NCBI RefSeq assembly: GCF_000241325.1
Contig: NZ_BAEI01000019.1
Span: 1 to 64,000, forward strand
Reading direction: 5' to 3'
Source: Gordonia polyisoprenivorans NBRC 16320 = JCM 10675
GTDB lineage: Bacteria; Actinomycetota; Actinomycetes; Mycobacteriales; Mycobacteriaceae
Length of the DNA stretch: 64,000 nt
Below, in pieces: positions 45,292 through 55,849 of the stretch. A model generated the notes under the pieces. The model did not search any database. It was not told where the DNA came from and was given only the letters and a program-made list of their open reading frames with translations. The position numbers and the translations under genes were made by a program. Every line of letters starts with the position of its first letter. The stretch's first letter is position 1.

Positions 45292-46041
45292 TTACCTCCC
45301 TGACCCACGAGAGTCCGATCGGCTACGCCGATCAACCCGCTTCTTCTTGGATGACTGCGACCCGCTGACACGATCATTTCGGACGCCTACGACAACCGTA
45401 GTCGGCGGTTCGATCACGCCGACACCACACTGTCGTACCTCGAGATCGATCAGCCCTCGGCGCGATGCAGCCATGCGGTCCCGCTCGATCTCGTCGGACG
45501 CTGTCGATCCCTTGATCGCCACCAGCCGCCCGCCGGGTCGAATCAGTGGAGCAGACCACGAAGCCAAACGGTCCAGTGGCGCGACCGCACGCGACGTCAC
45601 CACATCGGCGAGCCCTACCTCAGCTCGCACTGCTCGCTCCTCGGCGCGACCCCTGACGACCGTGACGTCCAGCCCGAGAGACGCGACGACCTCTTCCAGG
45701 AACGTTGTTCGTCGTAGGAGGGGCTCGACGAGCGTGATGCGGAGATCGGGTCGTGCCAAGGCCAGTGGGATGCCCGGCAAGCCGGCGCCGCTACCAATGT
45801 CGATGACGTACTCCCCGTCGGCGATGACCTCACCGAGTACCCCACAATTGACGATATGGCGATCCCATAGGCGCGGTACTTCCCGCGGCCCGATGAGGCC
45901 ACGCGTGATGCCGTCGGTCGCGAGCATCTCGCGATACCGCATCGCCAGTTCTAGCCGCTCCTCGAACACCGCATGGGCCGATGGGGGAGGGGAGGGGTGC
46001 GCACCGTCGTCGGGCGCGGCACTGCCGCTCTCATGTTTCAC
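45292..46041 (-). CDS. rsmG: 16S rRNA (guanine527-N7)-methyltransferase RsmG
   Basis: A protein of about 249 aa (GidB). SAM-binding motif [22 protein letters not shown], post-[16 protein letters not shown], and [34 protein letters not shown]. It methylates G527 of 16S rRNA; loss gives low-level streptomycin resistance. GTG 46041 ([10 protein letters not shown]) lies within parS site 2 with GGAAGGA upstream, as in many relatives. ATG 46122 gives 27 more residues. The long charged C-terminus ([22 protein letters not shown]) overlaps the parA ribosome-binding site. Confidence 0.9.
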   Translation of the reverse strand: MKHESGSAAPDDGAHPSPPPSAHAVFEERLELAMRYREMLATDGITRGLIGPREVPRLWDRHIVNCGVLGEVIADGEYVIDIGSGAGLPGIPLALARPDLRITLVEPLLRRTTFLEEVVASLGLDVTVVRGRAEERAVRAEVGLADVVTSRAVAPLDRLASWSAPLIRPGGRLVAIKGSTASDEIERDRMAASRRGLIDLEVRQCGVGVIEPPTTVVVGVRNDRVSGSQSSKKKRVDRRSRSDSRGSGR

Positions 46042-46048
46042 GTGAAAC
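46035..46048. promoter_or_regulatory. parS site 2
   Basis: GTTTCACGTGAAAC, perfect parS palindrome, contains the likely GTG start of rsmG. Confidence 0.9.
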
Positions 46049-46080
46049 GCGATCCTTCCGTTTGTCTTCCCCACGCCACA

Positions 46081-46096
46081 TGTTCCACGTGAAACA
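46081..46096. promoter_or_regulatory. parS site 3 (one mismatch)
   Basis: TGTTCCACGTGAAACA, parS with one substitution (C for T), just upstream of rsmG. Confidence 0.85.
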
Positions 46097-46163
46097 CGGA
46101 CCTTCGCCGCGGAGAACATCACAGCACCAGGAATTACAGATGTGTAATTAGCAGGGCCAGAAA

Positions 46164-46198
46164 TGACGAAGTCCCGGCGCTAAGCCGGGACTTCGTCA
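46164..46198 (-). terminator. Terminator between jag and rsmG
   Basis: A perfect 15-bp stem (46164-46178 / 46184-46198) with loop GCTAA. On the minus strand it is followed by TTTCT. It ends the rpmH-rnpA-yidD-yidC-jag transcript, or reduces read-through into rsmG-parAB. Confidence 0.85.
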
Positions 46199-46256
46199 CT
46201 ACCGACCTCATGGTCGACTTCATGGCACCGAGCATGCCGCGTGCCGCGGCTGATCG

Positions 46257-46898
46257 TCAGTCGACCTTGATGACGACGACCTTACGCTTGGGTTCAACGC
46301 CCTCACTCTCGCTGATGACGCCATCCACAGCCGCGACGGCGTCATGCACAATCTTCCGCTCGAACGGGGTCATCGGATCCAGCGCTTCGCGGCCGCCACT
46401 GTCCCGGACTCGCTCGGCCACCTCGGTCCCAAGACGCGCCAGCCGATCGCGGCGGTCCGCCCGCCACCGTGCGATGTCGAGCATGAGCCGGCTACGGTCG
46501 CCGGTCACCTGCTGGACCGCGAGACGCGTCAGCTCCTGCAGCGCGTCAAGAACCTCACCCTTGCGGCCGACGAGCTTCGCGAGATCGTCGCCACCGTCGA
46601 TGCTCACCACCGCGCGGTCCCCGTCGACGTCGAGATCGATGTCGCCGTCGAAGTCCAACACGTCCAGGAGCTGCTCGAGATAATCGCCGGCGATCTCTCC
46701 CTCTTCGAAGAGACGGTCGCCGTCGTCCTCAGCACCGTCGTCCTCAGCACCGGTCTCTTCCGACTCGGCGACCTCAGGTTCCGCAACTCCGGACTCCTTG
46801 ACGTCCGACTCGGTCACAGGAGATTCAGTCTCAGAAGACTCGGTCACTTCGGGTTCCGTCACATCTGATTCGCCGTGCGTCGCGGTCTCAGCTGTCAT
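46257..46898 (-). CDS. jag: Jag/KhpB RNA-binding protein (KH + R3H)
   Basis: A 213-aa protein. The first 70 residues are acidic, Glu/Ser/Thr-rich repeats (TESDVKESGVAEPEVAES) with no Jag-N domain. A KH domain follows (LDVDGDRAVVSIDGGDDLAKLVGRKGEVLDALQELTRLAVQQVTG), then an R3H domain (RRDRLARLGTEVAERV...MTPFERKIVHDAVA) with the Arg and His of the R3H motif. KhpB binds RNA and influences cell division in Gram-positives. It is 88 bp downstream of yidC on the same strand. Confidence 0.92.
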   Translation of the reverse strand: MTAETATHGESDVTEPEVTESSETESPVTESDVKESGVAEPEVAESEETGAEDDGAEDDGDRLFEEGEIAGDYLEQLLDVLDFDGDIDLDVDGDRAVVSIDGGDDLAKLVGRKGEVLDALQELTRLAVQQVTGDRSRLMLDIARWRADRRDRLARLGTEVAERVRDSGGREALDPMTPFERKIVHDAVAAVDGVISESEGVEPKRKVVVIKVD

Positions 46899-46986
46899 CT
46901 CGGTTCCACCTTCTTACTCGTACTTGCGATGTCTGGCGCGGTCGCCGGTATGACCCGGCCCGTGATGGGGGAGTACTGCAAACGGT

Positions 46987-48342
46987 TCAGCGCCGGCCGC
47001 CCTTGCGGCCGCCTCGCTTTCCGCCCTTCTTCGACCCCTGATTTTTTGGCCTGGCTCCCGACCCTCCGGAAGTCTGCGCCGCAGGTTTCTGTCCCGGCTT
47101 CGGCTTGGCGGGTGCGGACCCATTCCCGTTCCCCGTGGAACCGGACGACCCAAAACCAGACGCCCCAGAACCGGACGCGCCTGCCGCCTCGGACTCAGTC
47201 GCGGCCGCGGATGTCGAGGCGTCAGCTTTCGAGTCCTCATGTTTCGAGCCACTCGCCTTCGCACTGCCGGCCCCACCGATCCCGAGCGCCTTGGTGAGTC
47301 GTTCCATCAGCGATGCGTTCTTGGTGCTCTCCGCCGAGTTGTCGGAAGCCTCTTCCGCACCGTCGGCTTTCTCGAGGTCCACACCGTTCTCCGACCCCTG
47401 ACCGTCACCGAGTTTCTTGGTGCGGTCCGGTTTGACCCCGGGTTTGGGAGCGTTGGCCTTCAACTTCTCTTGTTTGGCCAGTCGGGCCTCTTCTTCTTCC
47501 CTGGCGATGCGACCGAAGACGAGGTGCTGCTGCCCGTAGGTCCAGACGTTGTTGCTCATCCAGTACAGGAGGATCGCGACGGGGAAGAATGCGCCGGTGA
47601 CCAAGATGCCGAGCGGGAAGATGTACAGCGCGAGCATGTTCATCATCCGGGTTTGCGGATTCTCGAGCGCGGCCTCGGGTTGACGTGCGACCGACGCCCG
47701 GGAGTTCATGTGGGTCGCGATGGACGCGATGATCATCATCGGGATGACGACGATGGCGATGTCGACTCGCGTGAAGTCAATCGGCTGCCCCGGCTGGACG
47801 AACGCCGCCCACTCGGTCTTCGGCTCGGTGATGAACGACGACAGCGGCACCCCGAACAGGCGAGCGTCGAGGAAGTTCTGCACCTGGTCGACGTTGAAGA
47901 TGTAGTTGCCGACCGACCGTGTTTCCTCGGGCGACATGCCGAGCTGACCCATACCGTGTGCGGTGCGGTTGAACGACCGCAGCACGTGGAACAGGCCGAT
48001 GAACACGGGGACCTGCAGCAGCATCGGGAGGCAGCCGAGCAGGGGATTGAACCCGTGCTCCTTTTGCAGCTTCTGCATCTCCTCGGTCATCTTGACCCGA
48101 TCCTTGGCGTACTTCTTGCGGATCGCCTGCAGCTGTGGGTTGATCTCCTGCATCTTCTTCGTGGTGCGGATCTGCTTCACGAAGGGCTTGTAGAGAATCG
48201 CACGCAGGGTGAACACGAGGAACACCACCGACAGTGCCCAGGCGACGCCGTTACCGCCGGGAGAGTCCGGCGTGATGAAGTCGAACAGCCAGTGCCAGAA
48301 CCACATGATCGCGGATACCGGCCAATAGATGAAGTTCAGCAC
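46987..48342 (-). CDS. yidC: YidC membrane protein insertase
   Basis: A 451-aa insertase that folds proteins into the inner membrane with or without SecYEG. An N-terminal helix ([19 protein letters not shown]) precedes the conserved core [46 protein letters not shown]. Arg of TLRAIL is the hydrophilic-groove residue. Further helices follow: [24 protein letters not shown] and [37 protein letters not shown]. The C-terminal 130 residues are Ser/Lys/Gly-rich and end in a highly basic tail that could contact ribosomes. GTG start; 3 bp after yidD. Confidence 0.95.
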   Translation of the reverse strand: MLNFIYWPVSAIMWFWHWLFDFITPDSPGGNGVAWALSVVFLVFTLRAILYKPFVKQIRTTKKMQEINPQLQAIRKKYAKDRVKMTEEMQKLQKEHGFNPLLGCLPMLLQVPVFIGLFHVLRSFNRTAHGMGQLGMSPEETRSVGNYIFNVDQVQNFLDARLFGVPLSSFITEPKTEWAAFVQPGQPIDFTRVDIAIVVIPMMIIASIATHMNSRASVARQPEAALENPQTRMMNMLALYIFPLGILVTGAFFPVAILLYWMSNNVWTYGQQHLVFGRIAREEEEARLAKQEKLKANAPKPGVKPDRTKKLGDGQGSENGVDLEKADGAEEASDNSAESTKNASLMERLTKALGIGGAGSAKASGSKHEDSKADASTSAAATESEAAGASGSGASGFGSSGSTGNGNGSAPAKPKPGQKPAAQTSGGSGARPKNQGSKKGGKRGGRKGGRR

Positions 48343-48345
48343 GGG

Positions 48346-48828
48346 TCAGCTATCCCTCACTTCCATAGATGCGCGTACGCCGTCGTCGGCGATGCGATAC
48401 GACGTTTCCGCCGCGTCCGATTGAGAAAGGTCGTCCGATTGAGAAAGGTCTCCGTGAGCGACGTCGCTCTGCGCGCCATCACGCCGCGTCACCTGCGAGG
48501 GCACCGGCGGATGGCGGAATCCTCGATCGGGGACAGGGTCATAGCCGGGCTTGTGCCACGGTCCGCACTTGAGCAGCCGGATCACCGCCAGCGCACCGCC
48601 GTGGAAGAACCCGTGTCGGGTCAACGCCTCGACCGCATATGCCGAGCAGGTCGGCTCGAACCGACATGTCGGCAGTCGCAGGGGCGACACCCAGGTGCGA
48701 TACAGCTCGATGACAAAGATCAGCGCGCGCCGCGGGAACAGATGGATCCATCGCATGACCCGCGTTGACCGCGAGTCCTCGATGGCGGTGGGCGTGCAGC
48801 AGTGGGGGAGGGGCTCGACATCGGTCAT
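48346..48828 (-). CDS. yidD: YidD membrane-insertion efficiency factor
   Basis: A 160-aa protein with the YidD core IHLFPRRALIFVIELYRTWVSPLRLPTCRFEPTCSAYAVEALTRHGFFHGGALAVIRLLKCGPWHKPGYDPVP, including the conserved Cys residues. It assists YidC. The N-terminal 25 residues and the C-terminal Asp/Ser-rich tail (QSDVAHGDLSQSDDLSQSD, from short DNA repeats) exceed the usual 70-100 aa. The ATG overlaps the rnpA stop by 4 bp. Confidence 0.92.
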   Translation of the reverse strand: MTDVEPLPHCCTPTAIEDSRSTRVMRWIHLFPRRALIFVIELYRTWVSPLRLPTCRFEPTCSAYAVEALTRHGFFHGGALAVIRLLKCGPWHKPGYDPVPDRGFRHPPVPSQVTRRDGAQSDVAHGDLSQSDDLSQSDAAETSYRIADDGVRASMEVRDS

Positions 48829-49262
48829 GCCGACACCCCGGCGCCGGCGACGTCGACCCCTGCGGAACGCGCTGCAAGCTCGCGAACACGCTTACGTCCC
48901 ATCACTTCTCGCAGCTGATCGGCCAGTTCGTCACTGGAGCGATGTGCGGCGCCCGGGAGGGCGCGGACGACGACGAAGGTCTCGGTGGCCGGAACCCGCC
49001 CGCGGACATCGCGGAAGGCCGCGCGCAGCCGACGGGCCACTCGATGCCGAACCACTGCGGGGCCGACGGACTTGCTGACGATCAGCCCCAGCCAGGGCCC
49101 GCCGGACATCGCCACCTGGGTACGACGTCCCGACGGGTCCGGCCAGATCGACGGCACCACGGCGACGCTGACCACAAGATCACGCGTCGAGGTCCGCACA
49201 CCGCGTTTCAGCGTGCGGGAGAAGTCGGATCCACGAGAGATCCCATGTTGGGCCGACATCAT
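48825..49262 (-). CDS. rnpA: Ribonuclease P protein component
   Basis: A 145-aa basic protein that helps the RNase P RNA process tRNA 5' ends. Features are SDFSRTLKRGVRTSTRDLVVSV, the substrate-binding LGLIVSKSVGPAVVRHRVARRLRAAFRDV (the family's RNR-type motif, here RHRVARRLR) and FVVVRALPGAA. Start ATG 49262, or ATG 49259. It is in the usual rpmH-rnpA-yidD-yidC order. Confidence 0.93.
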   Translation of the reverse strand: MMSAQHGISRGSDFSRTLKRGVRTSTRDLVVSVAVVPSIWPDPSGRRTQVAMSGGPWLGLIVSKSVGPAVVRHRVARRLRAAFRDVRGRVPATETFVVVRALPGAAHRSSDELADQLREVMGRKRVRELAARSAGVDVAGAGVSA

Positions 49263-49317
49263 CGAACAACACGAAGCCGGCCGGACTTGTGGTCACGACC
49301 GGCAGCGCAAGTCGAGA

Positions 49318-49461
49318 TCAGGCCGTGAGCTTCGCGCGGCCCTTGCTGCGACGGCTGTTGACGATGGCACGACCCGCACGGGTGCGCATACGCAGCCGGA
49401 AGCCGTGCACGCGTGCGCGACGACGATTGTTGGGCTGGAAAGTCCGCTTTCCCTTGGCCAC
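49318..49461 (-). CDS. rpmH: Ribosomal protein bL34
   Basis: A 47-aa protein: [20 protein letters not shown] followed by [21 protein letters not shown], the typical bL34. The start is GTG 49461 with GGAGT upstream; the longer frame is an artefact. It is the first gene of the minus-strand operon and divergent from dnaA. Confidence 0.96.
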   Translation of the reverse strand: MAKGKRTFQPNNRRRARVHGFRLRMRTRAGRAIVNSRRSKGRAKLTA

Positions 49462-50066
49462 GGTGACTCCTTGTGCTCGGTGACATGGGCACGCCGATGG
49501 CTCGCGTTCCCACATCCTGTGGTGGTCTCTGCTTATCCTGACGCGGTGCCGGACTAGTGCCGGGGTGGTGGCGCCCCCCGCACCGACGCCGAGTGCTCGA
49601 CGACGCTGCTGATGACGTGATCCACCGCAAATCCGCAACCTGGATGACCAGTCGAGAGTACGGGAGTGAACCCGGCCAAATCAAACGAGCACCGATCGTG
49701 CAGGCCAGCCCGACGCGTTCCCCCGATCGGAGGATCGACCGCTCGTTTCCTTTGTCGGCGCCCGATCAGGTCTGTTACGGTTTCGCCAGGCACGTCCCAT
49801 TGACGCCAGTCACATCCCATTGACGGTATACGGTGACCACGACCCGCAGCGCCGATCTTCCATCTCCTTTTATTCACAGATGTGGATAAGTGTGTGGACA
49901 AGTCCGCCCGACCCCGCCAAGGTGGTATCCGTCCACCCCCGACCGACCCCCGCCGATGCTGGTAGTTTCGTCGGAGGCGGAAGCCGGTAGGGCACGCCGC
50001 CGGCCTTCGCAGCAGTGATGAAGAGCAGGCGTCGGTGGTGAGCAGGCGTCGAGCAGGAGGGTCAGT
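49462..50066. other. rpmH-dnaA intergenic region (origin-proximal)
   Basis: 605 bp without a gene. It holds promoters for rpmH and dnaA and two consensus DnaA boxes in an AT-rich patch (TTTTATTCACAGATGTGGATAA around 49868-49889). The dnaA Shine-Dalgarno (CAGGAGGG) is at 50055-50062. Confidence 0.8.
49881..49901 (-). promoter_or_regulatory. Two consensus DnaA boxes upstream of dnaA
   Basis: TGTGGATAA (49881-49889) and TGTGGACAA (49893-49901) are the reverse complements of TTATCCACA and TTGTCCACA. Their start positions are 12 bp apart in the same orientation. They fit autoregulation of dnaA or origin function. Confidence 0.85.
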
Positions 50067-51737
50067 GTGACATCGGATCGCGACTCCTTCGGCGAGGTCT
50101 GGAAGCAGGTTGTCGCCGAACTCAACGATGACGCCGCCCATCATGAGCCTCTCAGCCGTCAGCAGAAGGCCTGGCTGTCCCTCGTTCAGCCACTGACGCT
50201 GGCCGAGGGATTCGCCCTGCTGGCCGTGCCGACACCACTGGTTCAGGAACAGATCGAACGCAATCTGCGCGACACGATCCGCACCACATTGAGTCGTCAT
50301 CTCGGCCAGCCCGTGGACCTCGGGGTGCGGACCGCCACGCCCGCGCCACTCGAGGAGACACCCGATCCGGCAACCACCGATTCGGTCGGCTCCGGTGCCT
50401 CCACCAATCCGATTCCCTTGTCTCACACGGCATTCGACGAATCCGGGCCCGGCCGCCCGATCGATCCGTCGGCGCCCGGTCGCCCGTCCCCCGACGGATC
50501 GGGACCGTTGGCGGGACAGGGTTTCGCGGGCCGAGAGCACCGAGCACCGTCCGATTCGTTCCCGCACCCGACTCCGACCGGCGCCGGCTACTCCGGCGCA
50601 ACCGATTCCTCCGGTCCGGGCGCGCCGAACGCGACCCCCGGCGCCGAGTGGTCGTCGTATTTCGCCGAGCGACCCACCACCTCCACCGCCTCCGCATCGG
50701 GAACGCCGGTCAGTCTGAACCCGAAGTACACCTTCGACACCTTCGTGATCGGCGCGTCGAATCGATTCGCGCACGCCTCGGCCGTCGCCGTCGCCGAGGC
50801 GCCCGCACGCGCCTACAACCCGTTGTTCATCTGGGGCGAGTCGGGGCTGGGCAAGACCCACCTGCTCCATGCCGCGGGCCACTACGCCCAGCGTCTGTTC
50901 CCGGGCATGCGGGTCAAGTACGTCTCCACCGAAGAATTCACCAACGACTTCATCAACTCCCTGCGCGACGATCGGCGGGTCGCGTTCAAACGCCGCTACC
51001 GCGATGTCGACGTCCTCCTCGTCGACGACATCCAGTTCCTGATCGGCAAGGAAGGTATCCAGGAGGAGTTCTTCCACACCTTCAACACGCTGCACAACAC
51101 CAGCAAGCAGATCGTCATCTCCTCGGATCGCCCGCCGAAACAGCTTGCGACACTCGAGGATCGGCTCCGCACTCGATTCGAGTGGGGCCTGATCACCGAT
51201 GTGCAGCCGCCGGATCTGGAGACCCGGATCGCGATCCTTCGCAAGAAGGCCCAGATGGACAACATCGCGGTCCCCGACGATGTGCTCGAGCTCATCGCGT
51301 CGAAGATCGAACGCAACATCCGCGAGCTCGAGGGTGCTCTCATCCGGGTCACCGCATTCGCGTCGCTGAACAACACCGAGCTCGACAAATCACTGGCCGA
51401 CGTCGTGCTGCAGGCGTTGCTGCCCAACTCCGGCACCATCGAGATCAGCGCCGCCGGCATCCTCGCCATCACCGCCGAGTACTTCGACATCTCCGTCGAC
51501 GAACTCCGCGGCCCCGGCAAGACCCGAGCGATCGCCCAGGCCCGGCAGATCTCGATGTACCTGTGCCGCGAGCTCACCGACCTCTCCCTGCCCAAGATCG
51601 GTGAGACCTTCGACCGCGACCACACCACGGTCATGTACGCCGAACGCAAGATCCGCAAGGAGATGGCCGAGCGGCGCAAGGTCTACGACCACGTGCAGGA
51701 ACTCACCGCCCGCATCAAGCAGCGCGCCGACCGCTGA
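50067..51737 (+). CDS. dnaA: Chromosomal replication initiator DnaA
   Basis: A 556-aa protein starting at GTG 50067. Domain I is residues 1-90 ([20 protein letters not shown]). A long Pro/Gly/Ser linker (about 90-215) includes [12 protein letters not shown]. The AAA+ domain has Walker [12 protein letters not shown] (about 256), Walker B VDDIQFL and the DnaA-specific FHTFNTLH. Domain IV has the signature [15 protein letters not shown]. It starts replication by binding DnaA boxes and melting oriC. Length matches actinobacterial DnaA. Confidence 0.97.
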   Translation: MTSDRDSFGEVWKQVVAELNDDAAHHEPLSRQQKAWLSLVQPLTLAEGFALLAVPTPLVQEQIERNLRDTIRTTLSRHLGQPVDLGVRTATPAPLEETPDPATTDSVGSGASTNPIPLSHTAFDESGPGRPIDPSAPGRPSPDGSGPLAGQGFAGREHRAPSDSFPHPTPTGAGYSGATDSSGPGAPNATPGAEWSSYFAERPTTSTASASGTPVSLNPKYTFDTFVIGASNRFAHASAVAVAEAPARAYNPLFIWGESGLGKTHLLHAAGHYAQRLFPGMRVKYVSTEEFTNDFINSLRDDRRVAFKRRYRDVDVLLVDDIQFLIGKEGIQEEFFHTFNTLHNTSKQIVISSDRPPKQLATLEDRLRTRFEWGLITDVQPPDLETRIAILRKKAQMDNIAVPDDVLELIASKIERNIRELEGALIRVTAFASLNNTELDKSLADVVLQALLPNSGTIEISAAGILAITAEYFDISVDELRGPGKTRAIAQARQISMYLCRELTDLSLPKIGETFDRDHTTVMYAERKIRKEMAERRKVYDHVQELTARIKQRADR

Positions 51738-52320
51738 CCCGGTTGGGCACGGGTCACCGACCCCACGGGCATCAACTCTCAACTCACACGCGAGCCTTCT
51801 GTGGTTCCGACGCGCCGTCCTCACCCACGGATCTCCGAGCTCTCGACGCCGGAAATCCGTGCCCGCCGCCCTGTGGATGGACCTTGGGATCGAGCCCGCA
51901 GATATGTGCATCGAAGGTGGACAGGAATCGAACAACACTCGTCATCCACATCAACCGCGCCGCACCTCCACGGCTCATCCCACGACTGTGCACACCCCGA
52001 TCAGGCACATGGCCTGCTCAAACACCACGATCTCCACAGGATCCACAGCTCCTATGACTATTGTTGATCTCTCTTTCAAGAAATCTCTTTTGAAGAAGGA
52101 TGTGTGTACACACCCACTCCGGGGTCGGCGTGGAGATCGCCGATTCGCGGCGTGGCGACTTGACCCCAACCGCCCACCCGCACGCGTCGGCGTTCTAGAG
52201 TGGGAATTCCCGATTCGCACCGAGCGCGTGCCCACACGCCGCTTGAGCGCATCCATGCCGGCCCGCACACCGACCCCGCACAGCAACCAAGGCAGACGAG
52301 AGAAGGGCGCATCCCCAGTT
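51738..52320. other. Chromosomal origin oriC (dnaA-dnaN gap)
   Basis: 583 bp between dnaA and dnaN. Near-consensus DnaA boxes include TCATCCACA (51942-51950), TGTGGATGG (51872-51880), ATCTCCACA (52030-52038) and GGATCCACA (52039-52047). An AT-richer stretch at about 52051-52111 (ATGACTATTGTTGATC, CTCTTTTGAAG) is a candidate unwinding element. Position and content match mycobacterial oriC, although no box is perfect. Confidence 0.8.
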
Positions 52321-53511
52321 ATGAAGTTTCGTGTCGCGCGCGACGAGTTCTCCGATTCGGTTGCCTGGGTCGCCCGAAGCCTGCCGTCCCGTCCGCCGGT
52401 GCCGGTGCTCGGCTGCGTCGTTCTCGAGGCTCCTGACGAGACCGGATCCGACGCCAACGCCGGTCTGACGATTTCTGGTTTCGACTACGAGGTCTCCGCG
52501 CAGGAATCGATCGCCGCCGAGATCGCCGAACCGGGCAAGGTCCTCGTATCGGGACGCCTGCTCGCCGACATCACGCGGGCGCTGCCCAACAAGCCGGTCG
52601 ATGTCACGCTCGACGGATCCCGGGTGGCCATCGCCTGTGGCAGCGCGAAGTTCTCGCTGCCGACGATGCCGGTCGAGGATTACCCGCAGCTGCCCGACGT
52701 GCCCGCGATCACCGGCTCCATCCCGGCCGACCGGTTCGCCGAGGCCGTGTCGCAGGTGGCGATCGCCGCCGGCCGTGACGACACGCTGCCGATGCTGACC
52801 GGTGTGCGCGTCGAGATCGAGGGCAACACCGTCGTCCTCGCCGCCACGGACCGCTTCCGGTTGGCCGTGCGTGAACTCGAGTGGGATCCGGCCCAGCCCG
52901 ACGTCAGTGGAGCGGTCCTCGTGCCCGCCAAGACTTTGTCGGAGAGCGCGAAGACGGCAGGCGCCGAGGGCACCGGGGCTGTTCGACTCGCGTTCGGATC
53001 CGGCGATGCCATCGGCTCGGAAGGCATCCTTGGCATTCTCGGCGAGTCGAAGCAGACCACGACGCGCCTGCTCGACGCCGAGTTCCCCAAGTTCCGTCAG
53101 CTGCTGCCGGCCGCTCACACCGCCGTCGCGACCGTCGAGAGCGCTCCCCTGATCGAGGCGATCAAGCGTGTGGCACTGGTGGCCGAGCGCGGAGCTCAGG
53201 TGCGGATGGAATTCACCGAGGGATCGGTGCTACTCACCGCCGGCGGCGACGAGGCGGGCAAGGCCGAGGAAGAGCTTCCCGTCGAGTTCCGTGGTGAGCC
53301 GCTGACGATCGCGTTCAACCCCGGCTATCTGCAGGACGGGTTGTCGGCGATCAACGCCAAGTCCGTCGATTTCGGGTTCACCACACCCAGTCGCCCGGCG
53401 GTGCTGCGGGTGTCGACCGGAGATGAGCCGGTCGCCGACGAGTCCGGTGCCTTCGTCGCTCCCGACAGCGCCTTCAGCTATCTGCTCATGCCGGTCCGCC
53501 TGCCGGGCTGA
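52321..53511 (+). CDS. dnaN: DNA polymerase III beta sliding clamp
   Basis: A 396-aa three-domain clamp: [21 protein letters not shown], the central [34 protein letters not shown] and the final YLLMPVRL with the C-terminal hydrophobic pocket. The ATG immediately follows oriC. It encircles DNA and tethers Pol III; it is the target of griselimycin-type inhibitors. It is followed by gnd after about 105 bp. Confidence 0.96.
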   Translation: MKFRVARDEFSDSVAWVARSLPSRPPVPVLGCVVLEAPDETGSDANAGLTISGFDYEVSAQESIAAEIAEPGKVLVSGRLLADITRALPNKPVDVTLDGSRVAIACGSAKFSLPTMPVEDYPQLPDVPAITGSIPADRFAEAVSQVAIAAGRDDTLPMLTGVRVEIEGNTVVLAATDRFRLAVRELEWDPAQPDVSGAVLVPAKTLSESAKTAGAEGTGAVRLAFGSGDAIGSEGILGILGESKQTTTRLLDAEFPKFRQLLPAAHTAVATVESAPLIEAIKRVALVAERGAQVRMEFTEGSVLLTAGGDEAGKAEEELPVEFRGEPLTIAFNPGYLQDGLSAINAKSVDFGFTTPSRPAVLRVSTGDEPVADESGAFVAPDSAFSYLLMPVRLPG

Positions 53512-53615
53512 GCCGGTTCGCCTCTCCGGCGAAGATGTTCCACCCCGAAGACGTTCCTACACAACGGTTTCCACATCAGAAGCGGATCGCCACCACCACC
53601 TTCGAGAGGATCGCG

Positions 53616-54548
53616 ATGCAGCTGGGACTTGTCGGTCTGGGGAAGATGGGTGCCAACATGCGCACCCGTATCGTCGGCGCCGGGCATGAGGTGATCGGCT
53701 ACGACCCGCGTCCCGAGGTCTCCGACGTCAAGACCCTCGCCGATCTGGTCGGCGCACTCGATGCGCCCCGCGTGATCTGGGTGATGGTGCCCTCCGGCGA
53801 TCCGACGCGCACCACCGTGGCCTCACTGGCCGAGGAGTTGTCGGCCGGTGACATCGTCATCGACGGTGGCAACTCGCGCTACACCGACGACTTCGAGCAC
53901 GCAAAACTGTTGCAAGCCAAGGGAATCGGATATATCGACTGCGGTGTGTCCGGCGGCGTGTGGGGCTTGGAGAACGGCTACGGTCTGATGGCCGGCGGTG
54001 CCGACGCCGATGTCGCACGCGTCATGCCGATCTTCGACGCGCTGCGTCCCGAGGGCGAACGCGCCGACGGCTTCGTGCACGCCGGGCCGGTGGGTGCCGG
54101 TCATTACGCGAAGATGGTGCACAACGGTATCGAGTACGGCCTGATGCACGCCTACGGCGAGGGTTACGAGCTGCTCTCGGCCGAACCCCTGATCACCGAC
54201 GTCGAAGGCACCCTGCGGGCCTGGACCCATGGCACGGTGATCCGCTCGTGGTTGCTCGACCTGCTGGTGCGCGCGCTGCAGGAGGATCCGGGGCTGGCGG
54301 AGATCTCGGATTACACCACCGATTCGGGCGAGGGTCGCTGGACCGTCGAGGAGGCCATCCGGCACTCGGTTCCGGCCAACGTCATCTCGGCCGCGCTGTT
54401 CGCCCGGTTCGCCTCCCGCCAGGACGGGTCGCCGGCCCTCAAGGCTGTCTCGGCACTGCGAAATCAGTTCGGCGGGCACGCTGTTCGCGACACCACGGGC
54501 CGCTCGGTGGGGGAGACCGGCTCGCCGCCGGACACCTCGGCGGGCTAG
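53616..54548 (+). CDS. gnd: 6-phosphogluconate dehydrogenase (decarboxylating, short form)
   Basis: A 310-aa short-type (YqeC/GntZ-like) 6PGDH. N-terminal Rossmann motif GLVGLGKMGANMRTRIVGAG, substrate loop IDGGNSRYTDDFEHA, catalytic GPVGAGHYAKMVHNGIEYGLMHAYGEG (Lys of AKMVHNGIE). Short forms are often NAD-linked. ATG 53616 is taken; the frame upstream to 53535 lacks similarity. The gene between dnaN and recF is typical of Gordonia and some mycobacteria. Confidence 0.92.
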   Translation: MQLGLVGLGKMGANMRTRIVGAGHEVIGYDPRPEVSDVKTLADLVGALDAPRVIWVMVPSGDPTRTTVASLAEELSAGDIVIDGGNSRYTDDFEHAKLLQAKGIGYIDCGVSGGVWGLENGYGLMAGGADADVARVMPIFDALRPEGERADGFVHAGPVGAGHYAKMVHNGIEYGLMHAYGEGYELLSAEPLITDVEGTLRAWTHGTVIRSWLLDLLVRALQEDPGLAEISDYTTDSGEGRWTVEEAIRHSVPANVISAALFARFASRQDGSPALKAVSALRNQFGGHAVRDTTGRSVGETGSPPDTSAG

Positions 54549-54550
54549 CC

Positions 54551-55849
54551 GTGTTCGTCCGTGAACTGCATCTGCGTGACTTTCGCTCGTGGCCGCGGGT
54601 GGACGTGGAGTTGGCGTCCGGACCGGTGATCATCACCGGCCGCAACGGTTTCGGCAAGACCAACCTGGTCGAGGCGCTGTTCTATCTGGCCACCTTGCGA
54701 TCCCACCGGGTCAGCACCGACGCGCCGCTGGTGCGTTCGTCGGCGACGTCGGCGCTGGTGACCGCCACCGTCGAGAACGCCGGCCGGGAATTGACCGCGT
54801 CCCTGCAGATCAACGCCGAAGGTTCCAACAAGGCGTGGCTCAACACCGCACCCCAGCGCAGGCCGCGCGATCTTCTGGGCGTTCTGCGCGCGGTGTTGTT
54901 CGCCCCCGAGGATCTCCTCCTCGTACGAGGCGATCCGGGTGACCGTCGACGCTTCGTCGATGAGCTTGTCGCACAACGTGGTCCACGATTCGCCGCGGCA
55001 CGCTCAGACTATGACAAGGTGTTGCGACAACGTTCGGCGCTGTTGAAGACGGCCGGTGCGGCCATGCGGCGCGGTGGATCCGACGCCGACTCGGTGATCT
55101 CGACACTCGATGTCTGGGACGCCCAACTCGCCGCTCTCGGTGGGCAGGTGACCGCCGCACGGATCGACGTTCTGGGTGACCTCGAACCGCATTTCGCCGG
55201 ATCGTATGCGGCGATCGCGCCGCACTCGCGACCGGCGACGCTGCGGTATCGGCCCAGTGTCGGCGACGAGATCGTGCCTGCCGCAGGAGAATCCGCCGAC
55301 CCGGAGGCCATCGAGGCGGCGCTGTTGACCCGGCTCGGCGAGATCCGCGGCAAGGAGATCGAGCGCGGGTTGTCGTTGGTGGGGCCGCACCGCGACGACG
55401 TCGATCTCGTTCTCGGTACCGACGTGGCGAAAGGCTTTGCCAGCCACGGGGAATCGTGGTCGCTCGCGCTCGCGCTGCGACTGGGATCGGTGGAACTCGC
55501 CAGAGCCGAGGGCGTCGAACCGGTGATCATGCTCGACGACGTGTTCGCCGAACTCGACGCCACGCGACGTCGCAAACTCGCCGAATTCACCGCGGGTGCC
55601 GAGCAGCTGATCATCACCGCTGCCGTCGCCGAGGACGTCCCCGAGGGAGTCGGGGGTCGGCGGATCGCGGTGAACATGATCGAAGAGGACGGGGTCCGGC
55701 ACTCGGTGGTCGCGCCGGCAGCCGAGACGCCAGACCCCGACGGCCCAGACCCCGAGGGCCCAGACCCCGACGGCCCAGAACGCGATGTCGCAGAACCTGA
55801 GGTGTCGGAGACGGCCGTGTCAGACCCGCCGGGGAGACTGACGTCATGA
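54551..55849 (+). CDS. recF: DNA repair protein RecF
   Basis: A 432-aa SMC-like ATPase loading RecA on gapped DNA. GTG start; [15 protein letters not shown]; Walker [15 protein letters not shown] near residue 30; [23 protein letters not shown]; signature/Walker [15 protein letters not shown] and [16 protein letters not shown]. The last 40 residues are a low-complexity tail with 15-bp DNA repeats ([10 protein letters not shown], 55731-55780), absent from most RecF proteins. It is 2 bp after gnd and overlaps the next ATG by 4 bp. Confidence 0.94.
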   Translation: MFVRELHLRDFRSWPRVDVELASGPVIITGRNGFGKTNLVEALFYLATLRSHRVSTDAPLVRSSATSALVTATVENAGRELTASLQINAEGSNKAWLNTAPQRRPRDLLGVLRAVLFAPEDLLLVRGDPGDRRRFVDELVAQRGPRFAAARSDYDKVLRQRSALLKTAGAAMRRGGSDADSVISTLDVWDAQLAALGGQVTAARIDVLGDLEPHFAGSYAAIAPHSRPATLRYRPSVGDEIVPAAGESADPEAIEAALLTRLGEIRGKEIERGLSLVGPHRDDVDLVLGTDVAKGFASHGESWSLALALRLGSVELARAEGVEPVIMLDDVFAELDATRRRKLAEFTAGAEQLIITAAVAEDVPEGVGGRRIAVNMIEEDGVRHSVVAPAAETPDPDGPDPEGPDPDGPERDVAEPEVSETAVSDPPGRLTS

